Part shown: positions 17,363-25,763 of the stretch, in pieces
Layout of the letters: each line of letters begins with the position of its first letter
Position numbering within the stretch: the first letter of the stretch is position 1
Assembly: GCA_027624135.1 (NCBI GenBank)
Contig: JAQBXL010000011.1
Location: 1 to 43,168 of the forward strand
DNA: 43,168 nucleotides
Origin: Chloroflexota bacterium
Lineage (GTDB): Bacteria; Chloroflexota; Dehalococcoidia; Lucifugimonadales; UBA3495
Direction of reading: 5' to 3'
Translations under genes and position numbers: made by a program
The notes under the pieces: model-generated
Seen by the model: only the letters and a program-made list of their open reading frames with translations
Told to the model about the DNA's origin: nothing
Database searches by the model: none

Positions 17363-18280
17363 TCAGCCCTGGCGGGTATATTTCACCACGCGGCGGCCTT
17401 TGCCCCAGTCGCCGGGCGTCACCACGTAGAGGTCTTTGTGGGAGTCTGCCCAGATACCGTGGCAAGAGCGGAACCGCGCCTCGCCCCACTGGGCCAGTCT
17501 CTCACCTTCGATATTCAACACGCTGACCAGGCCGCCGTTATGCTCGGGGATGTAGGCAATGTCCTCGTTGTCGACGTACATCAAGGCCGGGCCGATGAGC
17601 TTGCTGGGCCAGGTGGAGATGTAATTGCCCTCCTGATCGAACACCTGCACCCGGTCGTTCTCCCGGTCAGAAACTAAGACCCTTCCTTGCCGATCGATCC
17701 AAACACCGTGGGGCAGGTTGAACTGCCCTTCACCGGATCCAGGGTCGCCCCAAGACTTGATCAACTTGCCGTCGGAAGTGAACTTGTGGACTCTGGCGTT
17801 GGCGTAGCCGTCGGCGATGAATATCTCTCCGGCGTCGTTCACGGCGATACCCGCGGGCATGTTGAACGGAGCGCCACTGTGGGTCACGCTGGACCAAGTG
17901 GTGCTGCTGTAGTCGTCCGGTGCAACGCCCGTGTCTGACCGGACCCCCTCTTCTCCGATGGTCATAAGGAGATTGCCGTCGTTGGTGTACTTGAATACCT
18001 GATGTTTGTTCCGGTCTACCAGCCAAACATTGTCCTGTTTGTCCAGATAGATGGCGTGGGCAAAAGAGATTAACCCGGCGCCCCAGGACGAAATAAAATT
18101 GCCGTCCCGGTCAAAGATGCAGACCGGATGTTCCGGGTCGCGGTTGAAGCAATAAACCCGGTCTTGGGAGTCGCCGTAAACGGCAGCGGCGGGCATCTCC
18201 CACCCATCGGGCAACTTGGCCCAGTCTTCGTCGACCGAGTAGGTGTATTTGCCGGAGCCTACGGTAGTTACTTCAGCCAT
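17363..18280 (-). CDS. NHL-repeat beta-propeller protein
   Basis: The 305-residue protein consists of NHL-type repeats, as in peptidyl-alpha-hydroxyglycine lyase-like propellers. Repeated patterns are FDRDGNFISSWGAG, INDGNLLMTIGE-like blades, FNMPAGIAVNDAGEIFIADGY, FNLPHGVWIDRQGRVLVSDR and a final CHGIWADSHKDLYVV. There is no signal peptide, so it is probably cytoplasmic. The catalytic role is unknown. The ATG has AAGGAG upstream. It is 24 bp downstream of the SMP-30 gene and surely cotranscribed, pairing two propeller proteins. Confidence 0.87.
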   Translation of the reverse strand: MAEVTTVGSGKYTYSVDEDWAKLPDGWEMPAAAVYGDSQDRVYCFNRDPEHPVCIFDRDGNFISSWGAGLISFAHAIYLDKQDNVWLVDRNKHQVFKYTNDGNLLMTIGEEGVRSDTGVAPDDYSSTTWSSVTHSGAPFNMPAGIAVNDAGEIFIADGYANARVHKFTSDGKLIKSWGDPGSGEGQFNLPHGVWIDRQGRVLVSDRENDRVQVFDQEGNYISTWPSKLIGPALMYVDNEDIAYIPEHNGGLVSVLNIEGERLAQWGEARFRSCHGIWADSHKDLYVVTPGDWGKGRRVVKYTRQG

Positions 18281-18304
18281 TGGTTTCTCCTTTATTTAGG
18301 CGTT

Positions 18305-19204
18305 TTAGTAAGGCCGGATGCCGGGAGTTTTAACCCGGAAGCTGTACAAAGACACTCCGGGGGTGGTGTAAACGGTGCGGAAGTCGGGACCGCCGAAGGC
18401 GATGTTCCGGGGGACTTCGGGTCCCTTGATAACGCCAAGGTGGGTTCCATCGGGGTCGAACACCCAGATACCGCCGGAGCCGGTGCAGAATAACCGGCCC
18501 AGGGTGTCCACCTTCATGCCATCGGGCACGCCCTCTTCAGCGGAGGCCATGCTGGCGAAGACCCGGTTGTTGCTTAAGGTGCCGTCTGACGCGACATCGA
18601 AGGCCCTGATCTTTCGGTGATGGCATACCAGGCCCTTCTCCGCTTCTTCAAAGCAAACCTGGCTCTCTCGGCTGATGGCCACGTACAGGACCGACTCGTC
18701 CGGGGAGAAAGCCAGCCCGTTGGGGTACTCACAGCCGTCGGTGGCGACTGAGATTTGACCGCCGGGCGCGATGCGGAACACACCGGCGAAATCGTACTCC
18801 CGTTCGGACTCGGGCAATCGCAGGGAGGGGTCCGTAAAATAGATGCTGCCATCAGACCGGCAGATCACGTCGTTGGGCTTGTGGAAGCGTTTCCCGTCCC
18901 AGCGGTCGGCAATGACAGTTACTGTGCCATCGGCATCCATGCGGGTAACACGCCGGTGATCCGAGCCTTCGCACATCAAAAGACGGCCTTGGCGGTCAAA
19001 AGTGCAACCGTTGCCTTCACCGGTATTTTCGCGAACGACGCTGACGCCTGAGGTCTGGTCCCATCGTTGCAACCGGTTGCCCACCAGGTCCACGAAGGTC
19101 AGATAACCTTCAGGGTGCCATAGGGGGCCTTCGGTGTTGCCAAGGTCGGTGGCCAGGCGGGTGTGCTCGGGCGACTCTAGGATATCGGCGAGGTTATCAG
19201 GCAT
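18305..19204 (-). CDS. SMP-30/gluconolactonase family protein
   Basis: This is a six-bladed propeller enzyme, a metal-dependent lactonase or esterase, of 299 residues from the chosen start. The metal-site blocks are visible in order: NTEGPLWHPEG (Glu), HKPNDVICRSDGSIYFTDPS (Asn/Asp), YPNGLAFSPDESVLYVA (Asn) and VPDGMKVDTLGRLF (Asp). The frame is open to 19282, but ATG at 19204 has GGAG seven bases upstream and removes an unconserved leader. The likely substrates are sugar lactones or other lactones. It heads a two-gene unit with the NHL protein. Confidence 0.9.
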   Translation of the reverse strand: MPDNLADILESPEHTRLATDLGNTEGPLWHPEGYLTFVDLVGNRLQRWDQTSGVSVVRENTGEGNGCTFDRQGRLLMCEGSDHRRVTRMDADGTVTVIADRWDGKRFHKPNDVICRSDGSIYFTDPSLRLPESEREYDFAGVFRIAPGGQISVATDGCEYPNGLAFSPDESVLYVAISRESQVCFEEAEKGLVCHHRKIRAFDVASDGTLSNNRVFASMASAEEGVPDGMKVDTLGRLFCTGSGGIWVFDPDGTHLGVIKGPEVPRNIAFGGPDFRTVYTTPGVSLYSFRVKTPGIRPY

Positions 19205-19417
19205 CAAAAACTCCGGCGGTGACACCAAGTGGGCTCCATAATCAACTGGCGGGATTATAACAGCATGTCGTGCGTGGCGCACGCTCTGGCGGACCTGCGA
19301 TTATCATCGCCAGAGCCTTGCTCATCCATGTTTCGATTGACCCGGCAGCGGGGCTTGATTAGAATGCCAACCACTCAATCTGGCGTTGAACCCTGAGGTA
19401 TTGCGAGGTATTGCAAC

Positions 19418-19606
19418 GTGGTCAATATGAAACCGAATGACTCAGTAGAAGACATCGCCCGAGAACTTCGTGCTCAGGCGGTACGACTCTGGGGCGAGCA
19501 GCGGGCCAGTGAACTGGAGACATCTTTGCAGCAGACCGCCCTGCAACTCTGGGAGTTGGGTCAAGTCACGCCCCACCGAGACTTGGAGCCGGGCTTTTAT
19601 CAATAA
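19418..19606 (+). CDS. Small protein upstream of amidase, GatC/AtzG-like candidate
   Basis: This is a 62-residue, strongly helical protein (SVEDIARELRAQAVRLWGEQ and LETSLQQTALQLWELGQV) that ends DLEPGFYQ. Small helical partners of amidase-signature enzymes (GatC, AtzG) have this size, position and an acidic-proline tail, so a partner role is plausible. The similarity is only structural and positional. It is 62 bp upstream of the amidase on the same strand. ATG at 19427 is an alternative start. Confidence 0.55.
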   Translation: MVNMKPNDSVEDIARELRAQAVRLWGEQRASELETSLQQTALQLWELGQVTPHRDLEPGFYQ

Positions 19607-19668
19607 ACCACTCCAATCGATACCAAGAGACCCGAACCGGCACTCGAACGCTTACCTGAGGTCCGATC

Positions 19669-21027
19669 ATGCCACAACCATATGAACTAACGATCTCCCA
19701 GGCCGCCCAGCAGATCAATGACAAGAAACTGTCGCCGGTGGACCTCGCCCAGTCCCTATTGGACCGCATCGACGCCACCGACAAGGACCTCAAAGCCTGG
19801 GTGACCATCGACCGGGAAGAGGTCATGACCAACGCCAAAGAGCGGGAGGAAGAAGCCCGGGATGGGAAGCCACGGGGGTTGCTCCACGGCGTGCCGGTTG
19901 GTCTGAAGGACATCTTCTACACAGCCGGTATGAAGACCGCAGCAGGGTCGAAGGTCTATGCCGATTTCGTGCCCGACTTCGACGCAACCTCGGTGACTAA
20001 GATCAAAGAGGCTGGCGGCATCATACTGGGTAAAGCAGTGACCACCGAGTTCGCGACTTCGGACCCGTCTCCGACCTATAACCCGTGGAACTTCGAACAC
20101 ACTCCCGGCGGCTCCAGCAGCGGATCATCGGTGGCGGTTGCCACCAAGACCGTGGGAGCGGCGCTGGGTTCCCAGACCGGCGGTTCCACCTGCCGCCCGG
20201 CCGCCTACAACGGTATCGTTGGACTCAAGGCAACCTATGGGCGGATCAGCCGCTGCGGGGTAGTGCCGGTGAGCTGGTCGCTGGACCACGTGGGCATCTT
20301 GGTCCGCACCGTGGAAGATGCCGCACTGATGCTACAGGTTTTGTCCGGAGAAGACCCCAACGACCCAGGTTCAGCCAACCAGCCGGTGCCGAATTTCATC
20401 AAGCAGATGGAGGTACACGACCGGCCTCCGCGCATCGGAATAGTGAGCCAATACTACGAGGAGAAGTCCACCCAAGAGGTCTGGGCCCACACCCAGGACA
20501 TCGTTCAGAAGCTGGCGGCTGCCGGCGCTGAGATTGTCGAACTTAGCCTTCCTGAAAGCTTCAAGACGGCTCATAGCGGACAGCGCATCGTTATGAACGT
20601 TGAATGCGCGTCCTTCCACGAGCAATTCCACGCCACCCAGGCCGAGGACTACGGCCCCAGGGTGCGTTCTGGTATGGAGATGGGCATGCTGATTCCCGCC
20701 ACCAAGTACCTGCAAGCCCAGCGGCTGCGCCGCCAGTTCCGGCACGACATGGTCGGAATGGTGCAACAGGTGGACGCGGTGATGACCCCTGCAACTCCAG
20801 CCCCGGCCCCCAAGGACCGGAACACCACCGGAGACGCATCATTTCAAGTGCCCTGGACCACCAGCGGACTGCCGACCGTCGCGTTGCCTTCGGGACTCAG
20901 TCAAGATGGGATGCCCTTGGCGGTGCAGCTAGGCGGTCTGCCCTTTGAAGAGGGTAAGTTATTGGGCGTTGCCAAGTGGTGCGAATCTGTTCTTGGAGTG
21001 CAACTCTCCCCGCCCAATTACAGTTGA
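19669..21027 (+). CDS. Amidase (amidase signature family)
   Basis: This 452-residue hydrolase of amides or carbamates has the full Ser-cisSer-Lys triad. Lys80 is in HGVPVGLKD, cis-Ser149 in TPGGSSSGSSVAV and nucleophile Ser173 in GSQTGGSTCRPAAYNG. The spacings of 69 and 24 residues match well-studied family members. No glutaminyl-tRNA-specific GatA context is present, so a catabolic amidase is more likely. It is closely related to the amidase at 23877-25232, with the same length and triad numbering. It may work with the small protein just upstream. Confidence 0.93.
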   Translation: MPQPYELTISQAAQQINDKKLSPVDLAQSLLDRIDATDKDLKAWVTIDREEVMTNAKEREEEARDGKPRGLLHGVPVGLKDIFYTAGMKTAAGSKVYADFVPDFDATSVTKIKEAGGIILGKAVTTEFATSDPSPTYNPWNFEHTPGGSSSGSSVAVATKTVGAALGSQTGGSTCRPAAYNGIVGLKATYGRISRCGVVPVSWSLDHVGILVRTVEDAALMLQVLSGEDPNDPGSANQPVPNFIKQMEVHDRPPRIGIVSQYYEEKSTQEVWAHTQDIVQKLAAAGAEIVELSLPESFKTAHSGQRIVMNVECASFHEQFHATQAEDYGPRVRSGMEMGMLIPATKYLQAQRLRRQFRHDMVGMVQQVDAVMTPATPAPAPKDRNTTGDASFQVPWTTSGLPTVALPSGLSQDGMPLAVQLGGLPFEEGKLLGVAKWCESVLGVQLSPPNYS

Positions 21028-21173
21028 TCCAGGCTTTCCGGTAAACCCCTCTCTGATCAACGGCATCAAATTTTCTGATTAAGTCGTCTCTTGTCGTCTC
21101 TTAAGGTAATCATGTTCCGATTACACGATTGTCTGAGATTAAGAGAGATTTAGGCTTTCGAAAGGGAGCGCCG

Positions 21174-22592
21174 TTGAAGAAAGATTACGACTTGCTGATC
21201 ATAGGCGGGGGTTCAGCCGGACTGACTGCAGCACGGTTCGCCCGGCAACTTGAGCTATCGGTGGCTTTGGTGGAGAAGGGCCGGTTGGGGGGTGACTGCA
21301 CCTGGAGCGGGTGCGTGCCCAGCAAAACCCTGCTCAAGGCCGCCAAGCAGGCCCATGCCATCAGAGATGCCGCACGTTTCGGAATATCCTCATCGGAGCC
21401 GATCGTCGACTTCAAGTCGGTGATGGGCCGGGTCGCTTCCGTGGTGCAAGAGGTATACGAGAGCGAGTCGCCGGACGTTCTTCAAGCCGAAGGGATAGAC
21501 GTCATCCAAGGCGCGGCCCGATTCATTAACGATAAGACCGTGGCCATGGACGGCAAACAGATCAGTGCCCGCCGGTTCCTGCTCTGTACTGGCGCACGGC
21601 CCTTCGTCCCGCCCATCGAAGGTTTGGCTGACGTGGATTACCTGACCTACGAGACCGTCTGGAACCTGGAAAAACTGCCGCCAAGGTTGACTGTTATCGG
21701 CGGCGGTCCCATCGGCTGCGAACTTGCCCAGGCATTCTGCCGTTTGGGTTCTTCGGTGACCCTGGTGGAGGGCGCCGACCGGATCATGCTGCAAGACGAA
21801 CCCGAAGCCGCAGATCTGGTCGCCAAGAGGCTGGCCGAAGATGGTGTTGACCTGCGCGTTGGCGATACGGTGCAGAGGGTGGAAAAGACCTCCACTGGAG
21901 TACGGTTGGTCTTAGCCGAAGGCGGTGAAGTGGAAGCCGATTCCGTGCTGGTGTCCGTAGGACGTCGGCCCATGGTGGAAGGGCTGGGTTTGGACGAAGC
22001 AAATGTGGCCCATGACCGTGGAGGGATACAGGTGAACAGGAACCTTCGCACCAGCCAGAAAAACATCTTTGCGGCCGGTGACTGCACCGGTGGCTATCAG
22101 TTCACCCACTACGCCGGGTACCAGGGATTCATGGCCGTGCGAAACGCTTTTTTGCCCCTCAACAAAAGATCGGTGTTGGAGAACGTGCCTTGGGCCACGT
22201 TCACCGACCCTGAGGTTGCTCGCGCCGGGCTGTCCGAGTCTCAAGCTCAGGAGCGTCACGGAGGAAAGGTCCAGATATCCACCTGGCGGATGAACCAGAC
22301 GGATCGGTGGCTAACGGAAGGGGACTCGCCGGGTTTTTTGAAGGTGGTCTACCTGCCCAACGGCAAGCTGTTGGGGGCGACCATCGTGGCCTCGCGGGCC
22401 GGGGAGATGATTCAGGAATGGGCGCTGGCCCTCAACCAAGGTTTGAAGTTGTCCCACATGGCCGAGTCTATGCACATCTATCCGGCTTACTCGATGGCCT
22501 CTCAGCAACTTGCGTCCAAGCTCAGGGTGGACCAACTATTGAGCGGTGCAATGGGGAAGTTCGTGCGAAAGTACGCCCGCATGATGAGGTAG
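21174..22592 (+). CDS. FAD/NAD(P)-dependent disulfide oxidoreductase (MerA/Lpd-like)
   Basis: This class I pyridine nucleotide-disulfide reductase is about 472 residues. The FAD motif is LLIIGGGSAGLTAARFA, and the redox-active pair is in GRLGGDCTWSGCVPSKTLL. The NAD(P) motif is TVIGGGPIGCELAQ, and the second FAD block is NIFAAGDCTGG. The dimer domain ends with HIYPAYS, carrying the catalytic His-Glu region in a form seen in mercuric-reductase-like relatives. There are no C-terminal Cys pairs for mercury. The frame is open from TTG at 21129, but TTG at 21174 has AAAGGGAG five bases upstream and starts at the conserved core. The substrate is unknown. Confidence 0.87.
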   Translation: MKKDYDLLIIGGGSAGLTAARFARQLELSVALVEKGRLGGDCTWSGCVPSKTLLKAAKQAHAIRDAARFGISSSEPIVDFKSVMGRVASVVQEVYESESPDVLQAEGIDVIQGAARFINDKTVAMDGKQISARRFLLCTGARPFVPPIEGLADVDYLTYETVWNLEKLPPRLTVIGGGPIGCELAQAFCRLGSSVTLVEGADRIMLQDEPEAADLVAKRLAEDGVDLRVGDTVQRVEKTSTGVRLVLAEGGEVEADSVLVSVGRRPMVEGLGLDEANVAHDRGGIQVNRNLRTSQKNIFAAGDCTGGYQFTHYAGYQGFMAVRNAFLPLNKRSVLENVPWATFTDPEVARAGLSESQAQERHGGKVQISTWRMNQTDRWLTEGDSPGFLKVVYLPNGKLLGATIVASRAGEMIQEWALALNQGLKLSHMAESMHIYPAYSMASQQLASKLRVDQLLSGAMGKFVRKYARMMR

Positions 22593-22630
22593 GTCATCAT
22601 CGGAAAAGTCCGGCTTCGAGTCCGTTGGCA

Positions 22631-22662
22631 GATTCTTAGCTGCGGCTCAGAATGACAGACTG
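22631..22662. repeat. Decayed half copy of the CTGTCA...TGACAG element
   Basis: GATTCTT...CTCAGAATGACAGACTG repeats the right-hand half of the adjacent 100-bp element (22754-22790), including the same ACTG after the end. It suggests a second, partly deleted insertion of the same repeat. Confidence 0.55.
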
Positions 22663-22686
22663 ATTCACCGTGGCCTTTCCAACTAT

Positions 22687-22786
22687 CTGTCACCCTGAAG
22701 GAAGCGAAGGGTCTAGTGGTTCTTGCACTGCGATGGTCATGTAGCCACGAGATTCTTCTCCTTCCCCGGAAGGATCAGAATGACAG
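22687..22786. repeat. 100-bp inverted-repeat element (MITE/REP-like, no gene)
   Basis: The left end CTGTCACCCTGA...GGGTCTAGTGG and the right end CCACGAGATTCTT...TCAGAATGACAG are imperfect inverted repeats of each other. Each half contains an inner palindrome, for example CCTTCCCCGGAAGG on the right. The same ends, with the same inner palindromes, frame the GIY-YIG gene at 25309-25703. This copy looks like a gene-less version. It sits in the 289-bp gap between convergent genes. Confidence 0.7.
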
Positions 22787-22819
22787 ACTGCGGATCGGTT
22801 ATTAAACCTCACGTAACAG

Positions 22820-22852
22820 GGCCGCGGCACATCTATAGAATGTGCCGCGGCC
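22820..22852. terminator. Strong hairpin between convergent genes
   Basis: GGCCGCGGCACAT (22820-22832) and its exact complement (22840-22852) enclose a seven-base loop. It lies between the oxidoreductase (plus) and the cyclase-family gene (minus), which converge here. The stem is GC-rich, but no T-run follows, so a bidirectional terminator is likely and not proven. Confidence 0.6.
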
Positions 22853-22881
22853 GAAGGTATTAACCCGGCTGTGCCGGCCGG

Positions 22882-23835
22882 CTAGAAGATGGCTATGGGG
22901 TTTACTGGGGAGCCGGTGGTGTTGTGTAGGCGGAGCGGTCCGATGGAGACCATGAACTCCCAGCGGTTGCGCTCCTTGCAGGCGGCGGCAACCCCTTCCA
23001 GGTCGGCGTTATCTAATATCCAGATGCCCATGGCCGTGATACTTACCTGATGGATGGGACTTTGTACCTTCTCGTACTGCGGCGGGTTCACGTCGTTGCC
23101 CGTGTCTGAACCCATCATTGCGATACCCCGTTCGTAGAACAACGGGAGCACAGAGGCCTGGCAGGCGGTCGAGCCCATCGACCGGTCCACGGGTCCTTCG
23201 ACGTTGCGGCGGTGCAGCTGCCCGGTGCGGATAAGCAGGATGTCACCCTCTTCGACCTTGAACCCGCAGCGTTCCTCGGCGGCCAGGATGTCGTCGATCA
23301 TGACGCCCTCGCCTCGCTCGACCCAGTCGGTGCCCCGGATCATGGGCACATCGACCAGAACGGCCCGGGAGATGATGCCATCTTTGGCTTCTTCCACCGA
23401 GCCAAATGTCGCGCCCAAGCTGGTCGAAACCAGATGCGCGGGCTTGCCGTTGTAGGTCTTCCCGTTCCAGAAGAAATGGGACAGCGCATCGACGTGGGTT
23501 ACGGTAACGCCGTGGAAGATCATCCCGAAGTAGTCGGTGGCGGCCGGGTAGGCCCGGGAGCTAACCTTGTCTCCGCTGGCCCAGCCCTCGCCGCTCTCGA
23601 CCATGAAGTGCACCGGCACGTTGTTGGGGGCGTCGAGACTCGGCTCAAAGGTGACCGTCCGGGACATGGAAACTCGGACTCCTTCCTGCACTGTGGCGAT
23701 GGCCTGTTTCACCTTGGCCGGAGTGATGTAGTTGGGCGCGCCCAACTCGTCATCATCGCCCCACTTTCCCCAATTGGAGAACTTATGGAAATAACTTAGA
23801 ACTTCATCTTCGCTGGGAATATTTGCCTGCGGCAT
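22882..23835 (-). CDS. Cyclase family protein (kynurenine-formamidase-like metal hydrolase)
   Basis: The 317-residue protein carries the family metal motif at FHGVTVTHVDALSHFFWNG (about residues 108-126), the HxGTHxDxxxHF pattern. Further blocks are AVLVDVPM, ILLIRTGQ and GSDTGNDV. Relatives hydrolyse cyclic or N-formyl amides, isatin among them. The N-terminus WGDDDELGAPNYITPAKV is typical of the longer subgroup in aerobic degraders. The ATG has AGAGGAG upstream. It lies 41 bp downstream of an amidase on the same strand, suggesting successive amide hydrolysis. Confidence 0.9.
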   Translation of the reverse strand: MPQANIPSEDEVLSYFHKFSNWGKWGDDDELGAPNYITPAKVKQAIATVQEGVRVSMSRTVTFEPSLDAPNNVPVHFMVESGEGWASGDKVSSRAYPAATDYFGMIFHGVTVTHVDALSHFFWNGKTYNGKPAHLVSTSLGATFGSVEEAKDGIISRAVLVDVPMIRGTDWVERGEGVMIDDILAAEERCGFKVEEGDILLIRTGQLHRRNVEGPVDRSMGSTACQASVLPLFYERGIAMMGSDTGNDVNPPQYEKVQSPIHQVSITAMGIWILDNADLEGVAAACKERNRWEFMVSIGPLRLHNTTGSPVNPIAIF

Positions 23836-23876
23836 ATTCTTTCTCCTCTAAATAGCTGATAGCTGAAGGCTGACAG

Positions 23877-25232
23877 CTAGGCCCCGACAGGCGGAGCCAA
23901 CTGGACATCGATAACCTTCTCGCACCACCGGGCTGCGGCCAAGAGCTGCGCTTCATCGAATGGGGATGCGATCAATTGAATACCCAAGGGCAACCCCGAC
24001 TCGGCCAAACCGATCGGCAGCGTGATCGTGGGCAACCCGCACGAGGTCCAAGGCCCTTGGAACCTGGTGTCTCCGGTGTTGGTCAGATCGGCCAAAGGCG
24101 CGGTTGGAGTGGATGGCGTCATGAGAACATCGGCCTTCTCGGCCAACACCCTCATGTCTGCTGAGAACCGCAGACGCCTTTCCTGGGCTTTTGAATAAGT
24201 GGTAGCGTCAGTTTCCAGTCCTTGACTCAGCATCTCGCGCAGTTTGGGCCGATAATCCTGGGCCTGTTTCTCGTACATCGGTTTGTGGAAGGCGGCAGCC
24301 TCAACGCCCATGATTAGCAGCTGGTCTTGGAAGGCAGTTTTGAAACTCTCCGGCAGGGTCAATTCCACAACCGACGCTCCAGCCGACGATAGTTGATCCA
24401 GAACGGCTCTGGTCCGCTGCTGTGTTTCCTGGTCGGACTCCTCCATGAAGAACGATGTGATCAGACCGATCCTGGGTGGCGCAGCCGATTCCAATCCAGA
24501 CAGGTAATCGCCCGCGGACAAGCGCGAAGCCACGGGGTCTTGTTCGTCTGGCCCGGCCATCACTTGCAGCAGGAGCGCCATGTCTTCCACCGAGCGGCCC
24601 ATCCATCCGACGGTGTCCAAGGACCAGCTTACCGGCACCACTCCGCGGCGGCTGACTCTCCCGTAGGTCGGTTTGAGGCCAACGATGCCGTTGTATGACG
24701 CAGGCCGGAGGACTGAGCCAACGGTCTGGGAACCCATGGCCACGGGACACATCCGGGCGGCAACCGATACCGCTGAACCGCTGCTGGACCCGCCGGGGGT
24801 ATGGGCTGGGTTCCAGGGGTTCTTGGTGTGGGACGGGTCCAGGCAAGCGAATTCAGTGGTGACCGTTTTGCCGAGCATGATTGCACCGGCGCCCTGGAGT
24901 AGGTTTATCGTGACCGCAGTTTCATCAGGGACGTAGTCGGCGTAGACCTTCGACCCGGCTGTGGTCGGCACTCCGGCGATGTTGTAGATGTCTTTGATGC
25001 CGATGGGAACGCCATGGAGCGGCCCAATTTTGGCGCCACTGTCCAGTTCTTGTTGACGCTGTTTCGCGTCGGCCAGAACAGTCTCCCGGTCGACGCGGAC
25101 CCAGGCTTCCAACCCCGGTTCCAAGGCGTCCATCCGTTCGAGTAGCGACTGGGCTACTTCTACGGGACCGATGTTCTTGTCGCGGATCTGACGCGCTAGC
25201 TCCGCCGCCGATAATTCGTGGAGTTGAGGCAT
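23877..25232 (-). CDS. Amidase (amidase signature family)
   Basis: The 451-residue enzyme has Lys80 (HGVPIGIKD), cis-Ser149 (TPGGSSSGSAVSV) and Ser173 (GSQTVGSVLRPASYNG). In the last block the usual GG before Ser is VG. It aligns along its full length with the plus-strand amidase at 19669-21027, so the two are paralogues. It precedes the cyclase-family hydrolase by 41 bp and is probably cotranscribed with it. The substrate is unknown. The start ATG is supported by GGAGG upstream. Confidence 0.93.
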   Translation of the reverse strand: MPQLHELSAAELARQIRDKNIGPVEVAQSLLERMDALEPGLEAWVRVDRETVLADAKQRQQELDSGAKIGPLHGVPIGIKDIYNIAGVPTTAGSKVYADYVPDETAVTINLLQGAGAIMLGKTVTTEFACLDPSHTKNPWNPAHTPGGSSSGSAVSVAARMCPVAMGSQTVGSVLRPASYNGIVGLKPTYGRVSRRGVVPVSWSLDTVGWMGRSVEDMALLLQVMAGPDEQDPVASRLSAGDYLSGLESAAPPRIGLITSFFMEESDQETQQRTRAVLDQLSSAGASVVELTLPESFKTAFQDQLLIMGVEAAAFHKPMYEKQAQDYRPKLREMLSQGLETDATTYSKAQERRLRFSADMRVLAEKADVLMTPSTPTAPLADLTNTGDTRFQGPWTSCGLPTITLPIGLAESGLPLGIQLIASPFDEAQLLAAARWCEKVIDVQLAPPVGA

Positions 25233-25308
25233 GGTTCCTCCTGATGAACGGGTTATGGTTTTTCCAAGGCTGCACGAGCGGATATGGTTCTGGAAAACTA
25301 AATTGCGC

Positions 25309-25703
25309 TGTCACCCCGAGAGAAGCGAGGGGTCTCATTGCTCTCGACCAGTCTCGTACCAGCCTTCAGAAAGGTCTTTCCACCCAGGATTTGCCTCTTC
25401 AATCAGGTCAATCTTCTTGGACCTCCGCCAACCTTTAATCTCTTTTTCCCTGGTGATCGCTCCCTCCACACTGGAGGTGGTATCGAAATAGACTAACCGG
25501 TGAATCTTGTATCGTTTTGTGAATCCTTCAATCGACTCCGATTTGTGCTCGTATACTCGGCGTTCCAGGTCGTTTGTTACCCCAACATAGAGGGTTCGAG
25601 ATCGGTTGGTCATGATGTAAACGTAGTATTGCCGCGTCGTCATGTGTTGTGAAGCAACGAGATTCTTCGTCGCCCTTCCACGGAAGGACTCCTCAGAATG
25701 ACA
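25309..25703. mobile_element. Inverted-repeat element carrying a GIY-YIG nuclease
   Basis: The left end is TGTCACCCCGAGAGAAGCGA followed by GGGGTCTCATTGCT. Read on the other strand, the right end is TGTCATTCTGAGG, an inner palindrome (CCTTCCGTGGAAGG), then AGAATCTCGTTGCT. The two are imperfect inverted repeats about 35-50 bases long. Nearly all the DNA between them is the GIY-YIG gene, whose stop codon lies inside the left repeat. The 100-bp element at 22687-22786 has the same ends. I infer a small mobile or formerly mobile unit. Confidence 0.6.
25335..25643 (-). CDS. GIY-YIG domain nuclease, single domain
   Basis: The 102-residue protein is almost only a GIY-YIG catalytic domain. The signature reads YYVYIMTNRSRTLYVGVTND (VYI and YVG in place of GIY and YIG). 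The catalytic Arg is in LERRVYEHK, the metal-binding Glu in AITREKEIKGW and the conserved Asn in EEANPGW. Such stand-alone domains (UPF0213-like) are thought to nick DNA. The ATG is about nine bases inside the right inverted repeat and has no clear ribosome site. The stop is inside the left repeat. This arrangement suggests that the protein acts on, or moves with, these repeats. Confidence 0.85.
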   Translation of the reverse strand: MTTRQYYVYIMTNRSRTLYVGVTNDLERRVYEHKSESIEGFTKRYKIHRLVYFDTTSSVEGAITREKEIKGWRRSKKIDLIEEANPGWKDLSEGWYETGREQ

Positions 25704-25763
25704 TGGAAACAGTTTGATAATTGTGTTCCAACTCTCTACCTATGGTTCTAATCGTTTGGCCGA

